From the NCBI GenBank assembly GCA_050291935.1, contig JBNKKR010000015.1, forward strand, positions 1 to 64,000: DNA of 64,000 nucleotides, written 5' to 3'. The translations under genes and the position numbers were made by a program. Below are positions 14,968 through 23,051 of the stretch, in pieces. Numbering within the stretch: position 1 is the first letter of the stretch; the number at the start of each line of letters is the position of its first letter. The notes under the pieces are model-generated. The model was not told the DNA's origin and made no database searches. It saw only the letters and a program-made list of their open reading frames with translations. The stretch comes from Desulfocapsa sp050291935. Lineage in GTDB: Bacteria > Desulfobacterota > Desulfobulbia > Desulfobulbales > Desulfocapsaceae.

Positions 14968-15891
14968 TCATATTTCATAATAGCGTTTAACAAGACTTTG
15001 GAAGGTAGGCTGTGCCAAAACCCAGGGTAGTTCTGAAAGTAGACAAATAAGAAGAACCGTTGGCCCAAAAAATTCTGCCGCAATCAAGATCATCAACCCA
15101 TTGTTGTAGTTGCCCACCATAAGGGTGTTGGTCCATCGTTCACGCGGCGAGCTTGCAGCAATAAAATAACCAGTTAAAAAGCGAACAAAAAATAGGCAAA
15201 ACATCCCTCCAAGTAAAACTATACTCTTTATTTGCCAAAGATTTTCAGCCAACAGTTGTTGGTTTTTTGCTATGACCAATGCCAAAAAGAAGCAGATACT
15301 TATTGCCCCCAGCATCCCGGAAACTGACAAAATTGTGCGTGTAGTTCCTCGTAAATATCTTCGAAACACCCAAGCACAAAAGGCCGGGACAAAGATCATT
15401 TTCATTAGAAAAAGCATCATTGCAAGCCGTGGAACTTCCAGATGCATATCGAAAAAGAAGCCACATAACAGTGGAAGGGTAAAAGGAAAGAGAAATGAAG
15501 TAGTAACCAGGAAAACGGTACACCATAAAATATTCAGGCCAAAAAAACTGGCAAGGATCGGGGTTACCACCGCACCTGGCGCCACCATTTGCAAAAAGAA
15601 CCCCTGCCGCACTTCGAATGCAAGAAAAGGTGTACATATCCAGAAGATCGCGGGAAGGAGCAACAGGCTTCCTGCTACCAAAAAAAACATTTTCAATAGA
15701 TTTTGCCTAAGATGAAGGAGATCTGCCAAATCGATTTTTAAAAAGCCAAAAAAAAGCGCCGCTATCATACATTCGTCTGCAAACCCCTTGCCCCACAAGA
15801 ACAGATCCGGCAACAAATAGCCAAGGAGCCCAAAAAGAAGAAGCTCCCAGCCAAAGTTCTTTTCTATAAATTTTACCATCCAAGTACCCAC
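14968..15891 (-). CDS. BASS-family (bile acid:sodium symporter-like) membrane transporter
   Basis: The 307-residue protein is almost entirely hydrophobic, with about nine or ten helices. Recognisable SBF-like features are MVAPGAVVTPILASFFGLN in the first repeat, with a helix-breaking Pro-Gly, and the second-repeat equivalent LMVGNYNNGLMILIAAEFFG, where the Asn-rich NYNNG resembles the sodium/substrate site. I assign it to the SBF/BASS superfamily (PF01758 and relatives) rather than to any specific member. It runs opposite to the ABC operon, toward it, and has an A+T-richer composition, so it is probably unrelated to that operon. Substrate unknown (organic anion or arsenite-like transport are both possible). 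Confidence 0.65.
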   Translation of the reverse strand: MGTWMVKFIEKNFGWELLLFGLLGYLLPDLFLWGKGFADECMIAALFFGFLKIDLADLLHLRQNLLKMFFLVAGSLLLLPAIFWICTPFLAFEVRQGFFLQMVAPGAVVTPILASFFGLNILWCTVFLVTTSFLFPFTLPLLCGFFFDMHLEVPRLAMMLFLMKMIFVPAFCAWVFRRYLRGTTRTILSVSGMLGAISICFFLALVIAKNQQLLAENLWQIKSIVLLGGMFCLFFVRFLTGYFIAASSPRERWTNTLMVGNYNNGLMILIAAEFFGPTVLLICLLSELPWVLAQPTFQSLVKRYYEI

Positions 15892-15933
15892 CCAATCTCC
15901 AATCTATTCAACAAGATCAAACGCTCCAACATT

Positions 15934-16160
15934 TAGCCCGGATTTCTCACGAGGTGAGATGGCCACATATGCGAGGAACAACTTCGTAGATCATAGTTAG
16001 TCCTATATCTGCGAAGTTAGAAACGAAGCAGATGTGGTCATATCGTCTCGCCTTTGGTGAACATTGTGTGAATTTTGCAATACTCATTATTGCCAATAAT
16101 CATTTGTGTTTAAAGGTGTTATTCAAAAACAAACACAATGTTCATGAGAAATCCGGGTTA
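15934..16160. mobile_element. MITE-like palindromic element, copy 2 (inverted), with nested insertion
   Basis: The outer element starts TAGCCCGGATTTCTCA and ends GAAATCCGGGTTA. Read on the minus strand it matches copy 1 (11058-11177) almost throughout, including CATGAACATTGTGTTTG and AAACACAAATGATTATTGGC. Near one end the match breaks after TTTCTCA and resumes at TGAACATTGTGTG, because about 107 bases (15950-16057) are inserted. The two copies face each other and enclose the ABC operon and the BASS gene. Confidence 0.75.
15950..16057. mobile_element. Second palindromic element nested in MITE copy 2
   Basis: This insertion is itself a long imperfect palindrome. GGTGAGATGGCCACAT near 15953 pairs with ATGTGGTCATATCGTCTCGCC near 16032 (the Watson-Crick match is broken by a few bases), and inside it AACTTCGTAGAT (15980-15991) pairs with ATCTGCGAAGTT (16007-16018). 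It has no coding capacity. Only one copy is in the window, so its identity as a mobile repeat rests on its clean interruption of the outer element. Confidence 0.6.
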
Positions 16161-16226
16161 GGCAGTTCTTTATACAACCGATTGCCACCCATATACACCC
16201 CATATTATCCATTGCTGGAAAAATAC

Positions 16227-16288
16227 TTGACACCACCTTACACGCCTGGTAGCGTCTTGTATAGAGAATACTTGTCACACATAGAGAA
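16227..16288 (+). promoter_or_regulatory. Promoter/operator region of the IclR regulator gene
   Basis: TTGACA at 16227-16232 is a -35 consensus, but no good -10 lies at the right distance. The near-palindrome GTATAGAGAATAC at 16259-16271 and a second ATAGAGAA at 16281-16288 form a direct repeat about 20 bases apart. IclR proteins typically autoregulate at such sites. Function is inferred. Confidence 0.35.
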
Positions 16289-16309
16289 CACTTTTGGTAT
16301 GACAACCTT

Positions 16310-17086
16310 ATGGCAACAACTGGAAAAAAATATTACCAGATCGCTTCCCTGGAAAAGGGGATGCGCGTTCTGGAGCTTTTGGCAAAACATGACACTCTTA
16401 CCGTTTCCCAGACGGCGACCCACCTCGGCAGCAACAGGGCATCCGCCCATCGCTTTTTGGCGACGTTGCGGGACCTTGGTTATGTGGAGAAGAATGAAGA
16501 GAACTGCTATCGTCTGACGTTTCGTATCCTGGAGCTTGCGACAACGGTGGTTGATCGCTTTGATATTCGACGGGAAGCACGGAGTTATATGCAAGTACTG
16601 GCCAAAGAATTTAACGAGACGGTAAATCTAGGATTCTGGGATGGTATGGAGATTTTACATCTTGATAAAATCGACAGTTCAGAAATTCTCAGAATGGATG
16701 CACCGTACTGGTCAAAAACACCAGCCTACTGCACCGCCCTGGGAAAGGCTATCTTAGCCAATCTCCCGGCTGATGAGCTTGAAAGCTATTTGGACAGCGT
16801 CCAATTTACGCCTCACGGTCCCAACACCATTCTTTCGACAAAGGATCTTCGGGATGAACTGGAAAAAATTGCCGCCGATGGTTATGCCGTGGATGATGAA
16901 GAATTGACCCGTGACCTTCGCTGTGTCGCTGCCCCAATCTTTGACCACACCGCTCGAGTACAATATGCCATGTCCATCTCAGCACCGACAATTCGAATGA
17001 CAATGGAGAAAGTGGAACTGGTACAGGAACATGTCAAAAGCGTCTGCCAACAACTCTCCAAGCGCTTAGGGGGTAGATTTGAATAA
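16310..17086 (+). CDS. IclR-family transcriptional regulator of the catabolic locus
   Basis: This 258-residue regulator has the N-terminal winged helix (QIASLEKGMRVLELLAKHDT, TVSQTATHLGSNRASAHRFL, ATLRDLGYVEKN) at residues ~8-70. The IclR effector domain follows at about 80-255, with GFWDGMEILHLDKIDS, YCTALGKAILANLP and DDEELTRDLRCVAAPIFDH. The last motif, GxAxDDEExxxGxRCVAAPI, is diagnostic. It is transcribed toward the catabolic genes and is separated from them by 124 bases. Its ligand is probably the pathway substrate or an intermediate. Ectoine catabolism is usually controlled by EnuR (MocR-type) and AsnC regulators, so an IclR protein here is atypical. Confidence 0.92.
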   Translation: MATTGKKYYQIASLEKGMRVLELLAKHDTLTVSQTATHLGSNRASAHRFLATLRDLGYVEKNEENCYRLTFRILELATTVVDRFDIRREARSYMQVLAKEFNETVNLGFWDGMEILHLDKIDSSEILRMDAPYWSKTPAYCTALGKAILANLPADELESYLDSVQFTPHGPNTILSTKDLRDELEKIAADGYAVDDEELTRDLRCVAAPIFDHTARVQYAMSISAPTIRMTMEKVELVQEHVKSVCQQLSKRLGGRFE

Positions 17087-17210
17087 CAGGAGTAATAAAC
17101 GATATGTCGCAACTGGTATTTACGATGCATCTTAAACTGTACAATACGTAAGTAGAAAATATTTATAACGATCCAAAAGACCAAATTCACTCAATCAAAG
17201 AGGAATAACA

Positions 17211-18065
17211 ATGAGCAAAAGAATATCCATCCACGATTTGTATCAATTAAAGAAAGGTTCAGAAAAAATAGCCTGGCTAACCTCATACGATTTCCCCACC
17301 GCCCAGTTTGCAGAAGCAGCGGGAATGGAAATGATCCTTGTCGGCGACAGCCTTGGGATGTGCGTATATGGCTACAACTCTACGGTTCCCGTCACCATGG
17401 ATCAGTGCATTGTCCATTGTGAAGCGGTTCGTCGAGGTGCTCCCCACTGTTTTGTGATCGGTGATATGCCACTTGGAAGTTATCAGACTTCCGATGAGGT
17501 GGCGGTGGACAATGCCATCCGTTTTCTTAAAGAGGCTGATATGGACGCGGTAAAACTTGAGGGTGGTGTACGTATCGCCAGTCGTATTCGCGCTATCACC
17601 GATGCCGGAGTAAATGTAATCGGCCATATTGGGCTTACCCCGCAAAGTTCCGGCCAACTAGGTGGACATAAGGCACAGGGACGAACCGCCGAGACCGCAA
17701 AACTGGTCATTGAAGACGCCCTTGCCGTACAGGAAGCAGGAGCTACCATGCTTCTGGTTGAAGCTGTTCCCCCTGAGGTTATGGAACATATCTGGAAGAC
17801 ACTCACCATTCCCGTCCTGTCCATTGGTGCCGGCCCCCACTGCGATGGGCAGCTTCTCATAGTAAGCGATCTTATTGGGCAATTTCAGGCATTTACTCCA
17901 AAGTTTGTCAAAAAATATTGCAATGTAGCTGAAATGATTACAAACGCCATGAAAGAATATGTGGCCGAAGTAAAAAACAGCACCTTCCCAGATGAAGATG
18001 TTCACTGCTACAAGATGATCGATGGTGAGCAGGAGAAACTAAAAGCAATGTTAAAGCTGAGTTGA
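17211..18065 (+). CDS. PanB-like 3-methyl-2-oxobutanoate hydroxymethyltransferase
   Basis: The 284-residue protein covers the whole PanB family. Motifs are TSYDFPTAQFAEAAGM, the metal site VGDSLGM, IGDMPLGSYQTS, DAVKLEGG, HIGLTPQSSGQLGGHKAQGR, MLLVEAVP with the catalytic Glu, and IGAGPHCDGQLL. Classical PanB adds a hydroxymethyl group from methylene-tetrahydrofolate to 2-oxoisovalerate to give ketopantoate. Here no panC or panD adjoins it. It sits first in a substrate-inducible catabolic cluster behind an IclR regulator, so it may instead act on a 2-oxo acid from the pathway, perhaps in reverse. AGAGGA precedes the ATG. Family certain; physiological reaction uncertain. Confidence 0.82.
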   Translation: MSKRISIHDLYQLKKGSEKIAWLTSYDFPTAQFAEAAGMEMILVGDSLGMCVYGYNSTVPVTMDQCIVHCEAVRRGAPHCFVIGDMPLGSYQTSDEVAVDNAIRFLKEADMDAVKLEGGVRIASRIRAITDAGVNVIGHIGLTPQSSGQLGGHKAQGRTAETAKLVIEDALAVQEAGATMLLVEAVPPEVMEHIWKTLTIPVLSIGAGPHCDGQLLIVSDLIGQFQAFTPKFVKKYCNVAEMITNAMKEYVAEVKNSTFPDEDVHCYKMIDGEQEKLKAMLKLS

Positions 18066-18082
18066 GCAGCTTGCCTGCTCAA
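18062..18082 (+). terminator. Stem-loop at the end of the PanB-like gene
   Basis: TTGAGCAG (18062-18069) pairs with CTGCTCAA (18075-18082) around CTTGC. It overlaps the stop codon and has no T-run. It is more likely an mRNA stability or attenuation element inside the operon than a full terminator. Confidence 0.45.
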
Positions 18083-18149
18083 ACGAAACTTATGCCCTGG
18101 CGGTATAAACCAATAATCGCCCACACTATACGTAACAAGGAGTAATTCA

Positions 18150-19100
18150 ATGTCTGAAGTACTAACAACCATACGTGATTTCATGGAAAAAGAAGGGATT
18201 CCCGGCCGAGATGCCCATGATTTACCCTCTTCTCCCAAATCATTTGCAGATGGTGCACACTACCGTATTGAGATTGCCGGTGTGGAACGGGCATCCACCA
18301 TGGAAGCAATGCTTGATGAGGCAAGAAAACGCAATGTGGTAATTCACCGTTGCATAGCGGCCGTTGGCGGATCCACCTACTGCGATTTCCAGGAACTCAA
18401 AGATATGGCTCAAATGGCAAGAGACGAGAAGATCGAAATGATCATGACCGTTGGCCATCGAAAGGGCTGGGATCCTGGCTCAAAAGAGATTTCCACTCCG
18501 GAAGGATGTATGCAGGGATTTCGCCTCCGTGGCTGCGATAATATTTCCTATCATATCGCAGATATTATGCGAAACATAGAAGCTGGCCATCGCGGTTTTC
18601 TCGTCTATGATGAGGGAGTCTTGTTTATTCTCAATAAGATGCGCGCTGAAGGAGTAATTCCACCCGAAACTATCTTTAAATTCTCGGTATTTGGTGGCTA
18701 TTGCAGTGGTGCAGGGGCCATGGTGGTCGAATCCATGGGAGTCAACTCCTTAAACCCCATTTCCGACGTCTCCCTGCCAATTTTGGGTTCCATTCGTCAA
18801 ACGGTGGATATTCCCCTTGATGTATACATCATCATCGTCGACTCCTTCGGTGGAATGTACCGGGCCTACGAAGCAGCGGAAATCGCACGGGTGGCATCGC
18901 CCTGCTATTTCAAATTCGAACCGGGAACATCGGAAGGAGATATCTATAAACCTTGGATGAGCGAAGCATTTCACGCCGGACTGGTTCGGGAGAAGGTAAA
19001 GAGCGCCTCCATTGTTATGGAACTTATGGAACGTCATGCACCACAATTAAAGACATCGGCAAAAGGGCCAAGCGACCTGGTATTACCGGTCATTGTATAA
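18150..19100 (+). CDS. U32-peptidase-like TIM-barrel protein
   Basis: The 316-residue protein matches a family usually annotated as a U32-type 'peptidase' found beside amino-acid or amide catabolic genes. Landmarks are YRIEIAGVERASTMEAMLDE, VVIHRCIAAVGGSTY, IEMIMTVGHRKGWDPGS, FRLRGCDNISYHIADIMRN, NPISDVSLPILGSIRQ, DIPLDVYIIIVDSFGGM and ASPCYFKFEPG. The alternating strand-helix pattern fits a TIM barrel. Real peptidase activity is unproven for this branch; an aldolase- or lyase-like role is equally possible. AAGGAG precedes ATG 18150. It stands between the PanB-like enzyme and glutamate dehydrogenase, all on one strand. Confidence 0.65.
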   Translation: MSEVLTTIRDFMEKEGIPGRDAHDLPSSPKSFADGAHYRIEIAGVERASTMEAMLDEARKRNVVIHRCIAAVGGSTYCDFQELKDMAQMARDEKIEMIMTVGHRKGWDPGSKEISTPEGCMQGFRLRGCDNISYHIADIMRNIEAGHRGFLVYDEGVLFILNKMRAEGVIPPETIFKFSVFGGYCSGAGAMVVESMGVNSLNPISDVSLPILGSIRQTVDIPLDVYIIIVDSFGGMYRAYEAAEIARVASPCYFKFEPGTSEGDIYKPWMSEAFHAGLVREKVKSASIVMELMERHAPQLKTSAKGPSDLVLPVIV

Positions 19101-19119
19101 CCTTCAAATAAAATTACAG

Positions 19120-19138
19120 ATGACCACGTGATGGTCAT
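19120..19138. promoter_or_regulatory. Palindrome before the glutamate dehydrogenase gene
   Basis: ATGACCA (19120-19126) and TGGTCAT (19132-19138) are perfect inverted arms around CGTGA. The site overlaps the possible GTG/ATG starts at 19128/19131 and lies 17 bases before the more likely ATG 19155. It could be an operator. Confidence 0.4.
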
Positions 19139-19154
19139 TACAAGAGCAAAAATC

Positions 19155-20393
19155 ATGGATACTGTTTTTCAAGTTGCTGTTCAATATTTAAACGATGCGG
19201 GGAAGCAATGCGGTATTGACCCAAAAGTGCTGACCATTCTGCAAGAACCAAAACGCATTTTTCAGTTTCAGATCCCTCTCAAGATGGACGATGGCTCCTT
19301 GCAGCTATTTCCGGCATACCGGGTGCACTACTGCGACGCGCTGGGGCCATTCAGGGACGGGACCCGCATCCGACCAGCGCTGACCCTTGATGAAATCAAG
19401 GCCTTAGGACTTTTTATGACCATTAAACACTGCTGTGCGGCGATCCCTGCGGGAGGCGCCAAAGGTGGTATAAAGGCTGATCCTTCAACCCTTAGCAAAA
19501 ATGAATTTGAACGTCTGGTACGCGCATTTATCCGCAATCTTCATCCAAGGGGTGCCTGGGCAGATGTCCCGGGCGCGGATATTGGCACAGGTGAGCAGGT
19601 AATGAGCTGGATGTTGGATGAATTTGAGCAGGTTGCGGGCTACCATTCTCCGGCAGCAATTAATGATAAGCCCCCCATCCTTGGAGGATCATTGGGAGGA
19701 GAGGAAGCCACCGGCAGAGGTGTCTACTTAACCCTTGCCGCAGCGGCGGAAGATATTGGTCTTGAGCTGACAAACAGTTCGGCTGTGATTCAGGGATTTG
19801 GCCAGGTGGGCATGGCCCTTGCCGAACGTCTTTATAAACGCGGATGTCGAATAGTTGCGGTAAGTGATGTTTTTGGTGGAATCCACAACAAGGACGGAAT
19901 AGATATTTTAAAATTAAAACAACATGTTACAGAAACAGGAAAGGTAATGGACTTTCCAGGGACCATCCCTGTTGGCAATGAAGATATCTTTGCTTTGGAT
20001 TGCGACATTATTGTTCCTGCAGCCGTCCAGAGTGTGATTCACAAACAAAATGCCGATTCCATTAAGGCAAGCCTTATCGTTGAAGGGGCCAATGGACCAG
20101 TAACCAGAGAAGCCGACACAATGCTTCACGCAAAAGGTGTAACCATTGTTCCAGATGTGGTTGCAAACAGCGGTGGTGCAACGGTTTGCCATTTTGAGCG
20201 AACCCAGGGCCTTTCCGATCAATATTGGGATCTTGACACCGTGAACGAGCAGCTTGAAAAACGAATCCTGCAGGCGTACCGAGACGCTGCGGATACGAGC
20301 AGCGCGCTACAAACCCGCTCGCTACGCACGGGTGCATGGGCCTTTGCCCTGCAAAAAATTGAACGGGCCATGAAGCTTCGGGGATGGATATAA
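19155..20393 (+). CDS. Glu/Leu/Phe/Val dehydrogenase (glutamate dehydrogenase-like)
   Basis: The protein is about 412 residues from ATG 19155, with in-frame starts at 19128 and 19131. The N-terminal dimerisation/substrate domain has YRVHYCDALGPFRDGTRI, the catalytic Lys in PAGGAKGGIK, and HPRGAWADVPGADIGTG. The Rossmann domain carries VIQGFGQVGMALAERL and then IVEGANGPVTREAD and PDVVANSGGATVCHFE. The reaction is reversible oxidative deamination of an amino acid, usually glutamate, with NAD(P). In this locus it would regenerate 2-oxoglutarate and release ammonia from transaminated amino groups. The substrate cannot be fixed from sequence alone. Spacing to the previous gene is 54 bases, so it is probably co-transcribed. 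Confidence 0.9.
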   Translation: MDTVFQVAVQYLNDAGKQCGIDPKVLTILQEPKRIFQFQIPLKMDDGSLQLFPAYRVHYCDALGPFRDGTRIRPALTLDEIKALGLFMTIKHCCAAIPAGGAKGGIKADPSTLSKNEFERLVRAFIRNLHPRGAWADVPGADIGTGEQVMSWMLDEFEQVAGYHSPAAINDKPPILGGSLGGEEATGRGVYLTLAAAAEDIGLELTNSSAVIQGFGQVGMALAERLYKRGCRIVAVSDVFGGIHNKDGIDILKLKQHVTETGKVMDFPGTIPVGNEDIFALDCDIIVPAAVQSVIHKQNADSIKASLIVEGANGPVTREADTMLHAKGVTIVPDVVANSGGATVCHFERTQGLSDQYWDLDTVNEQLEKRILQAYRDAADTSSALQTRSLRTGAWAFALQKIERAMKLRGWI

Positions 20394-20499
20394 GGGTAGT
20401 TTAAAAAATTTCTTTTGTGATAGGTGTTGAAAATCTAGCCCAGTACGGCATATTGATACTCAATATCCATTTAAAGCGATTGAAGTAGGAGATACGTCA

Positions 20500-21675
20500 T
20501 TGCAAATTTTCACAACGCGGGAATACAGTAAGAGGATAGAGAAAACCAAAGCCAGCATGAATAAAGCCGGCATGGATGTACTGCTTATCTCAGATCCTGC
20601 CAATATGAATTATCTAACAGGCTATGATGGCTGGTCTTTTTATGTCCCCCAATGCATAGTACTAAGCCAAGACAAGGAGACCCCCATATGGATTGGCCGG
20701 GGAATGGACCGGGCCGGGGCAAAACTTACAACCTTTCTCCCCGAAGCGGATCTTATTGGCTACCCCGATCATTATGTGCAGACAACAAAGAGGCATCCCA
20801 TGAATTTTGTGGGAGATGTTATCCAGGAGCAAGGATGGGGCAATGCAACCATTGGGGTTGAGATGGATGCCTATTATTTCTCTGCCCGCGCCTATGCAGA
20901 GCTGCAGAAGAGTCTACCCAACGCCACATTTGCCAATGGCGACCTGCTGGTCAGTTGGGTCCGTCTTATAAAATCGGATGCAGAAATTGCTCTTATGCGT
21001 GAGGCTGGACAAATTGCCAACCAGGTGATGAACACCGCCCTTGAAAATCTTGAACCTGGAAAAAGAGAATGTGACGTGGTGGCCTCGGTCTACCAGGCCC
21101 AGATTTCCGGAACCAAGGAATTTGGAGGAGACTATCCTTCCATAGTCCCCATGATGCCCACCGGTGAAAAGACCTCGGCCCCGCATCTCACCTGGACGGA
21201 TGCCCCTTACCAAAATGAGCAGATGGTCAACCTGGAGCTTGCCGCCTGCAGGCATCGCTACCACTGCCCCATTGCACGAACCGCATATCTTGGGAAAAAT
21301 CCACCGGACAAGCTCAGCAGCCTTGCCAGTCATACGGTGGAAGGACTCAATCTCACCTTGGACTCTATAAAGCCTGGTATGCGGGCAGAAGAGGTAGAAC
21401 TGGTGTGGAGAAAACATATCGCCAAAGTTGGCCTTGAGAAGGAATCGCGCATTGGATATTCCATGGGACTCAACTACCCACCGGACTGGGGGGAACATAC
21501 GGCCAGCCTAAGACCGGGAGACAAAACAATACTTAAAGCCAATATGACCTTCCATATGATCCTTGGCATGTGGATGGATGATTATGGCTTTGAGTGCAGC
21601 GAATCGTTTCGGGTGACCGATAGCGGTTGTGAAACATTTGCCCATATACCACGAAAACTCTTTATTAAAGGATAA
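20500..21675 (+). CDS. doeA: DoeA/EutD-like ectoine hydrolase (M24 family)
   Basis: This 391-residue M24 'pita-bread' protein starts at TTG 20500, with AGGAG nine bases upstream. Segments I associate with ectoine hydrolase are NYLTGYDGWSFYVPQ, GYPDHYVQTTKRHPM, GVEMDAYYFSARAYAEL, GGDYPSIVPMMPTG, RHRYHCPIARTAYLGK, GYSMGLNYPPDWGEHT and the ending PRKLF. Known DoeA opens the ectoine ring to N-acetyl-2,4-diaminobutyrate and acts on hydroxyectoine as well. As in DoeA and creatinase, the metal-ligand set of true aminopeptidases appears incomplete. The TeaA-like binding protein and EutB-like dehydratase nearby agree with the assignment. Other M24 hydrolases remain possible. Confidence 0.78.
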   Translation: MQIFTTREYSKRIEKTKASMNKAGMDVLLISDPANMNYLTGYDGWSFYVPQCIVLSQDKETPIWIGRGMDRAGAKLTTFLPEADLIGYPDHYVQTTKRHPMNFVGDVIQEQGWGNATIGVEMDAYYFSARAYAELQKSLPNATFANGDLLVSWVRLIKSDAEIALMREAGQIANQVMNTALENLEPGKRECDVVASVYQAQISGTKEFGGDYPSIVPMMPTGEKTSAPHLTWTDAPYQNEQMVNLELAACRHRYHCPIARTAYLGKNPPDKLSSLASHTVEGLNLTLDSIKPGMRAEEVELVWRKHIAKVGLEKESRIGYSMGLNYPPDWGEHTASLRPGDKTILKANMTFHMILGMWMDDYGFECSESFRVTDSGCETFAHIPRKLFIKG

Positions 21676-21686
21676 CGTCTTTAGCA

Positions 21687-22865
21687 GTGAAACTCTTGGA
21701 TGAAATACAAGCCCATCAGGAAGAGCTCATCTCCTTGAGAAGGGACTTTCACCAGTTCCCGGAACTTGGGTTCCAAGAGCATCGTACTGCCACCGTGGTG
21801 GAAAATTATTTGCGCGGTCTTGGGTTAGAACCCAAAAGGGTTGCGAAAACAGGAGTTGTCGCCCTTATTCAGGGAGCGCAAAGTGGCCCAACGCTACTAT
21901 TACGGGCCGATATGGACGCCCTCCCCATCCACGAAGAAAAAGAGGTGGACTATGTTTCCAAAGTTCCCGGCACCATGCATGCCTGTGGGCATGATGCCCA
22001 TATGGCCATGTTGCTTGTTGCCGCTAAAATACTTGCCAACCATCGCGAAAACATTAAGGGGAATATAAAGCTGGTCTTTCAGCCAAATGAGGAAGTAGCA
22101 GGTGCTGAGGTCATGATTGAAGAAGGCGTATTGGACGAGCCAAAGGTGGATGCTGCCGTTGGTTTGCATGTCTGGCCGACCATTCGCTCCGGAAAAATTG
22201 GCATCACGGAAGGCACAGTGATGGCAGGCCTCGACGTATTTAAAGTGACCATCCATGGCAAAGGTGGACACACCGGACAACCTGAAAATGCAGTGGATCC
22301 CATCCTGGCCGCCGCCAACTTGATAATGACCTCGCAGATGATTCAAACCCGGGAAATTTCCAACCTGCAGTCAACCATTATAATGTTTGGCAAAATTAAC
22401 GGCGGTACCAAAAGTAATATTATTCCGGACCAGGTCACCCTGGAAGGTTCATTGAGGTTTCTGTACCAAAATGGCCCGGACAGTTGTGAACAGCCGACCG
22501 AACGTTTCAAACGCATCGTTCAGCAAGTCTGTAAGACCCACCGGTGCACCTGCACCATAGACATAACCCATGAAAATAAGCCGCTGGTCAACGATAGCTC
22601 CTTAGTAAGCCTTGCCAGGAAAACGGCTTCCAAGGTGTTCGCAAATAAAGAATGTGTCATTGATAACACCTCCATTGCCAGTGAAGATTTTTCCGCATTT
22701 AGCACCCACGTCCCAGGGGTATATATGTTTTTAGGAACAGGCGACCCCGAAAAAGAAAGTGATATTCCACTGCACAATCCGCTTTTTAGCATAGATGAAG
22801 ATGCACTAACCAACGGCGTTGCCATGTACGTTTATACAGCATTGCAATATATGGATGAACATTAA
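21687..22865 (+). CDS. M20-family amidohydrolase (candidate N-acetyl-diaminobutyrate deacetylase)
   Basis: The 392-residue protein belongs to the M20D amidohydrolase group. Metal-binding motifs are LLRADMDALPI and GTMHACGHDAHMAM, with QPNEEVAGAEVMIEEG and GLHVWP following. The dimerisation domain contains GKGGHTGQPENAVDPI, and TSIASEDFSAF lies near the end. These enzymes remove acyl groups from amino acids. Directly after the ectoine hydrolase, the natural role is deacetylating N-acetyl-2,4-diaminobutyrate. The classical enzyme DoeB is of a different family (M14-like), so this would be a substitution. It starts at GTG 21687, 11 bases after the preceding stop. Family certain; substrate inferred. 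Confidence 0.8.
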   Translation: MKLLDEIQAHQEELISLRRDFHQFPELGFQEHRTATVVENYLRGLGLEPKRVAKTGVVALIQGAQSGPTLLLRADMDALPIHEEKEVDYVSKVPGTMHACGHDAHMAMLLVAAKILANHRENIKGNIKLVFQPNEEVAGAEVMIEEGVLDEPKVDAAVGLHVWPTIRSGKIGITEGTVMAGLDVFKVTIHGKGGHTGQPENAVDPILAAANLIMTSQMIQTREISNLQSTIIMFGKINGGTKSNIIPDQVTLEGSLRFLYQNGPDSCEQPTERFKRIVQQVCKTHRCTCTIDITHENKPLVNDSSLVSLARKTASKVFANKECVIDNTSIASEDFSAFSTHVPGVYMFLGTGDPEKESDIPLHNPLFSIDEDALTNGVAMYVYTALQYMDEH

Positions 22866-23051
22866 GCCAAATACAAGGAGGTAGAAAAAGGACAACAAGC
22901 ACGAGTTTATTAGAAGTATTCCACGTCAACAAAAGACTGTCTTGAAAGGTTGCTATTGTAAAATGGCCACACCGGTAATGGCTGATGGAGCGGCAGTACT
23001 AGATTATCAAATTTCAAAGGAGTCAAAAAACAAACAAAAAGGAGTTGCGTT
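22866..23051 (+). other. Leader between hydrolase and TRAP genes
   Basis: These 186 bases carry an AAGGAGGT-like sequence (near 22878) and a normal AAGGAG before the TRAP gene, but no supported ORF. It is long enough to hold a separate promoter for the transporter, though no clear -35/-10 pair is visible. Confidence 0.4.
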
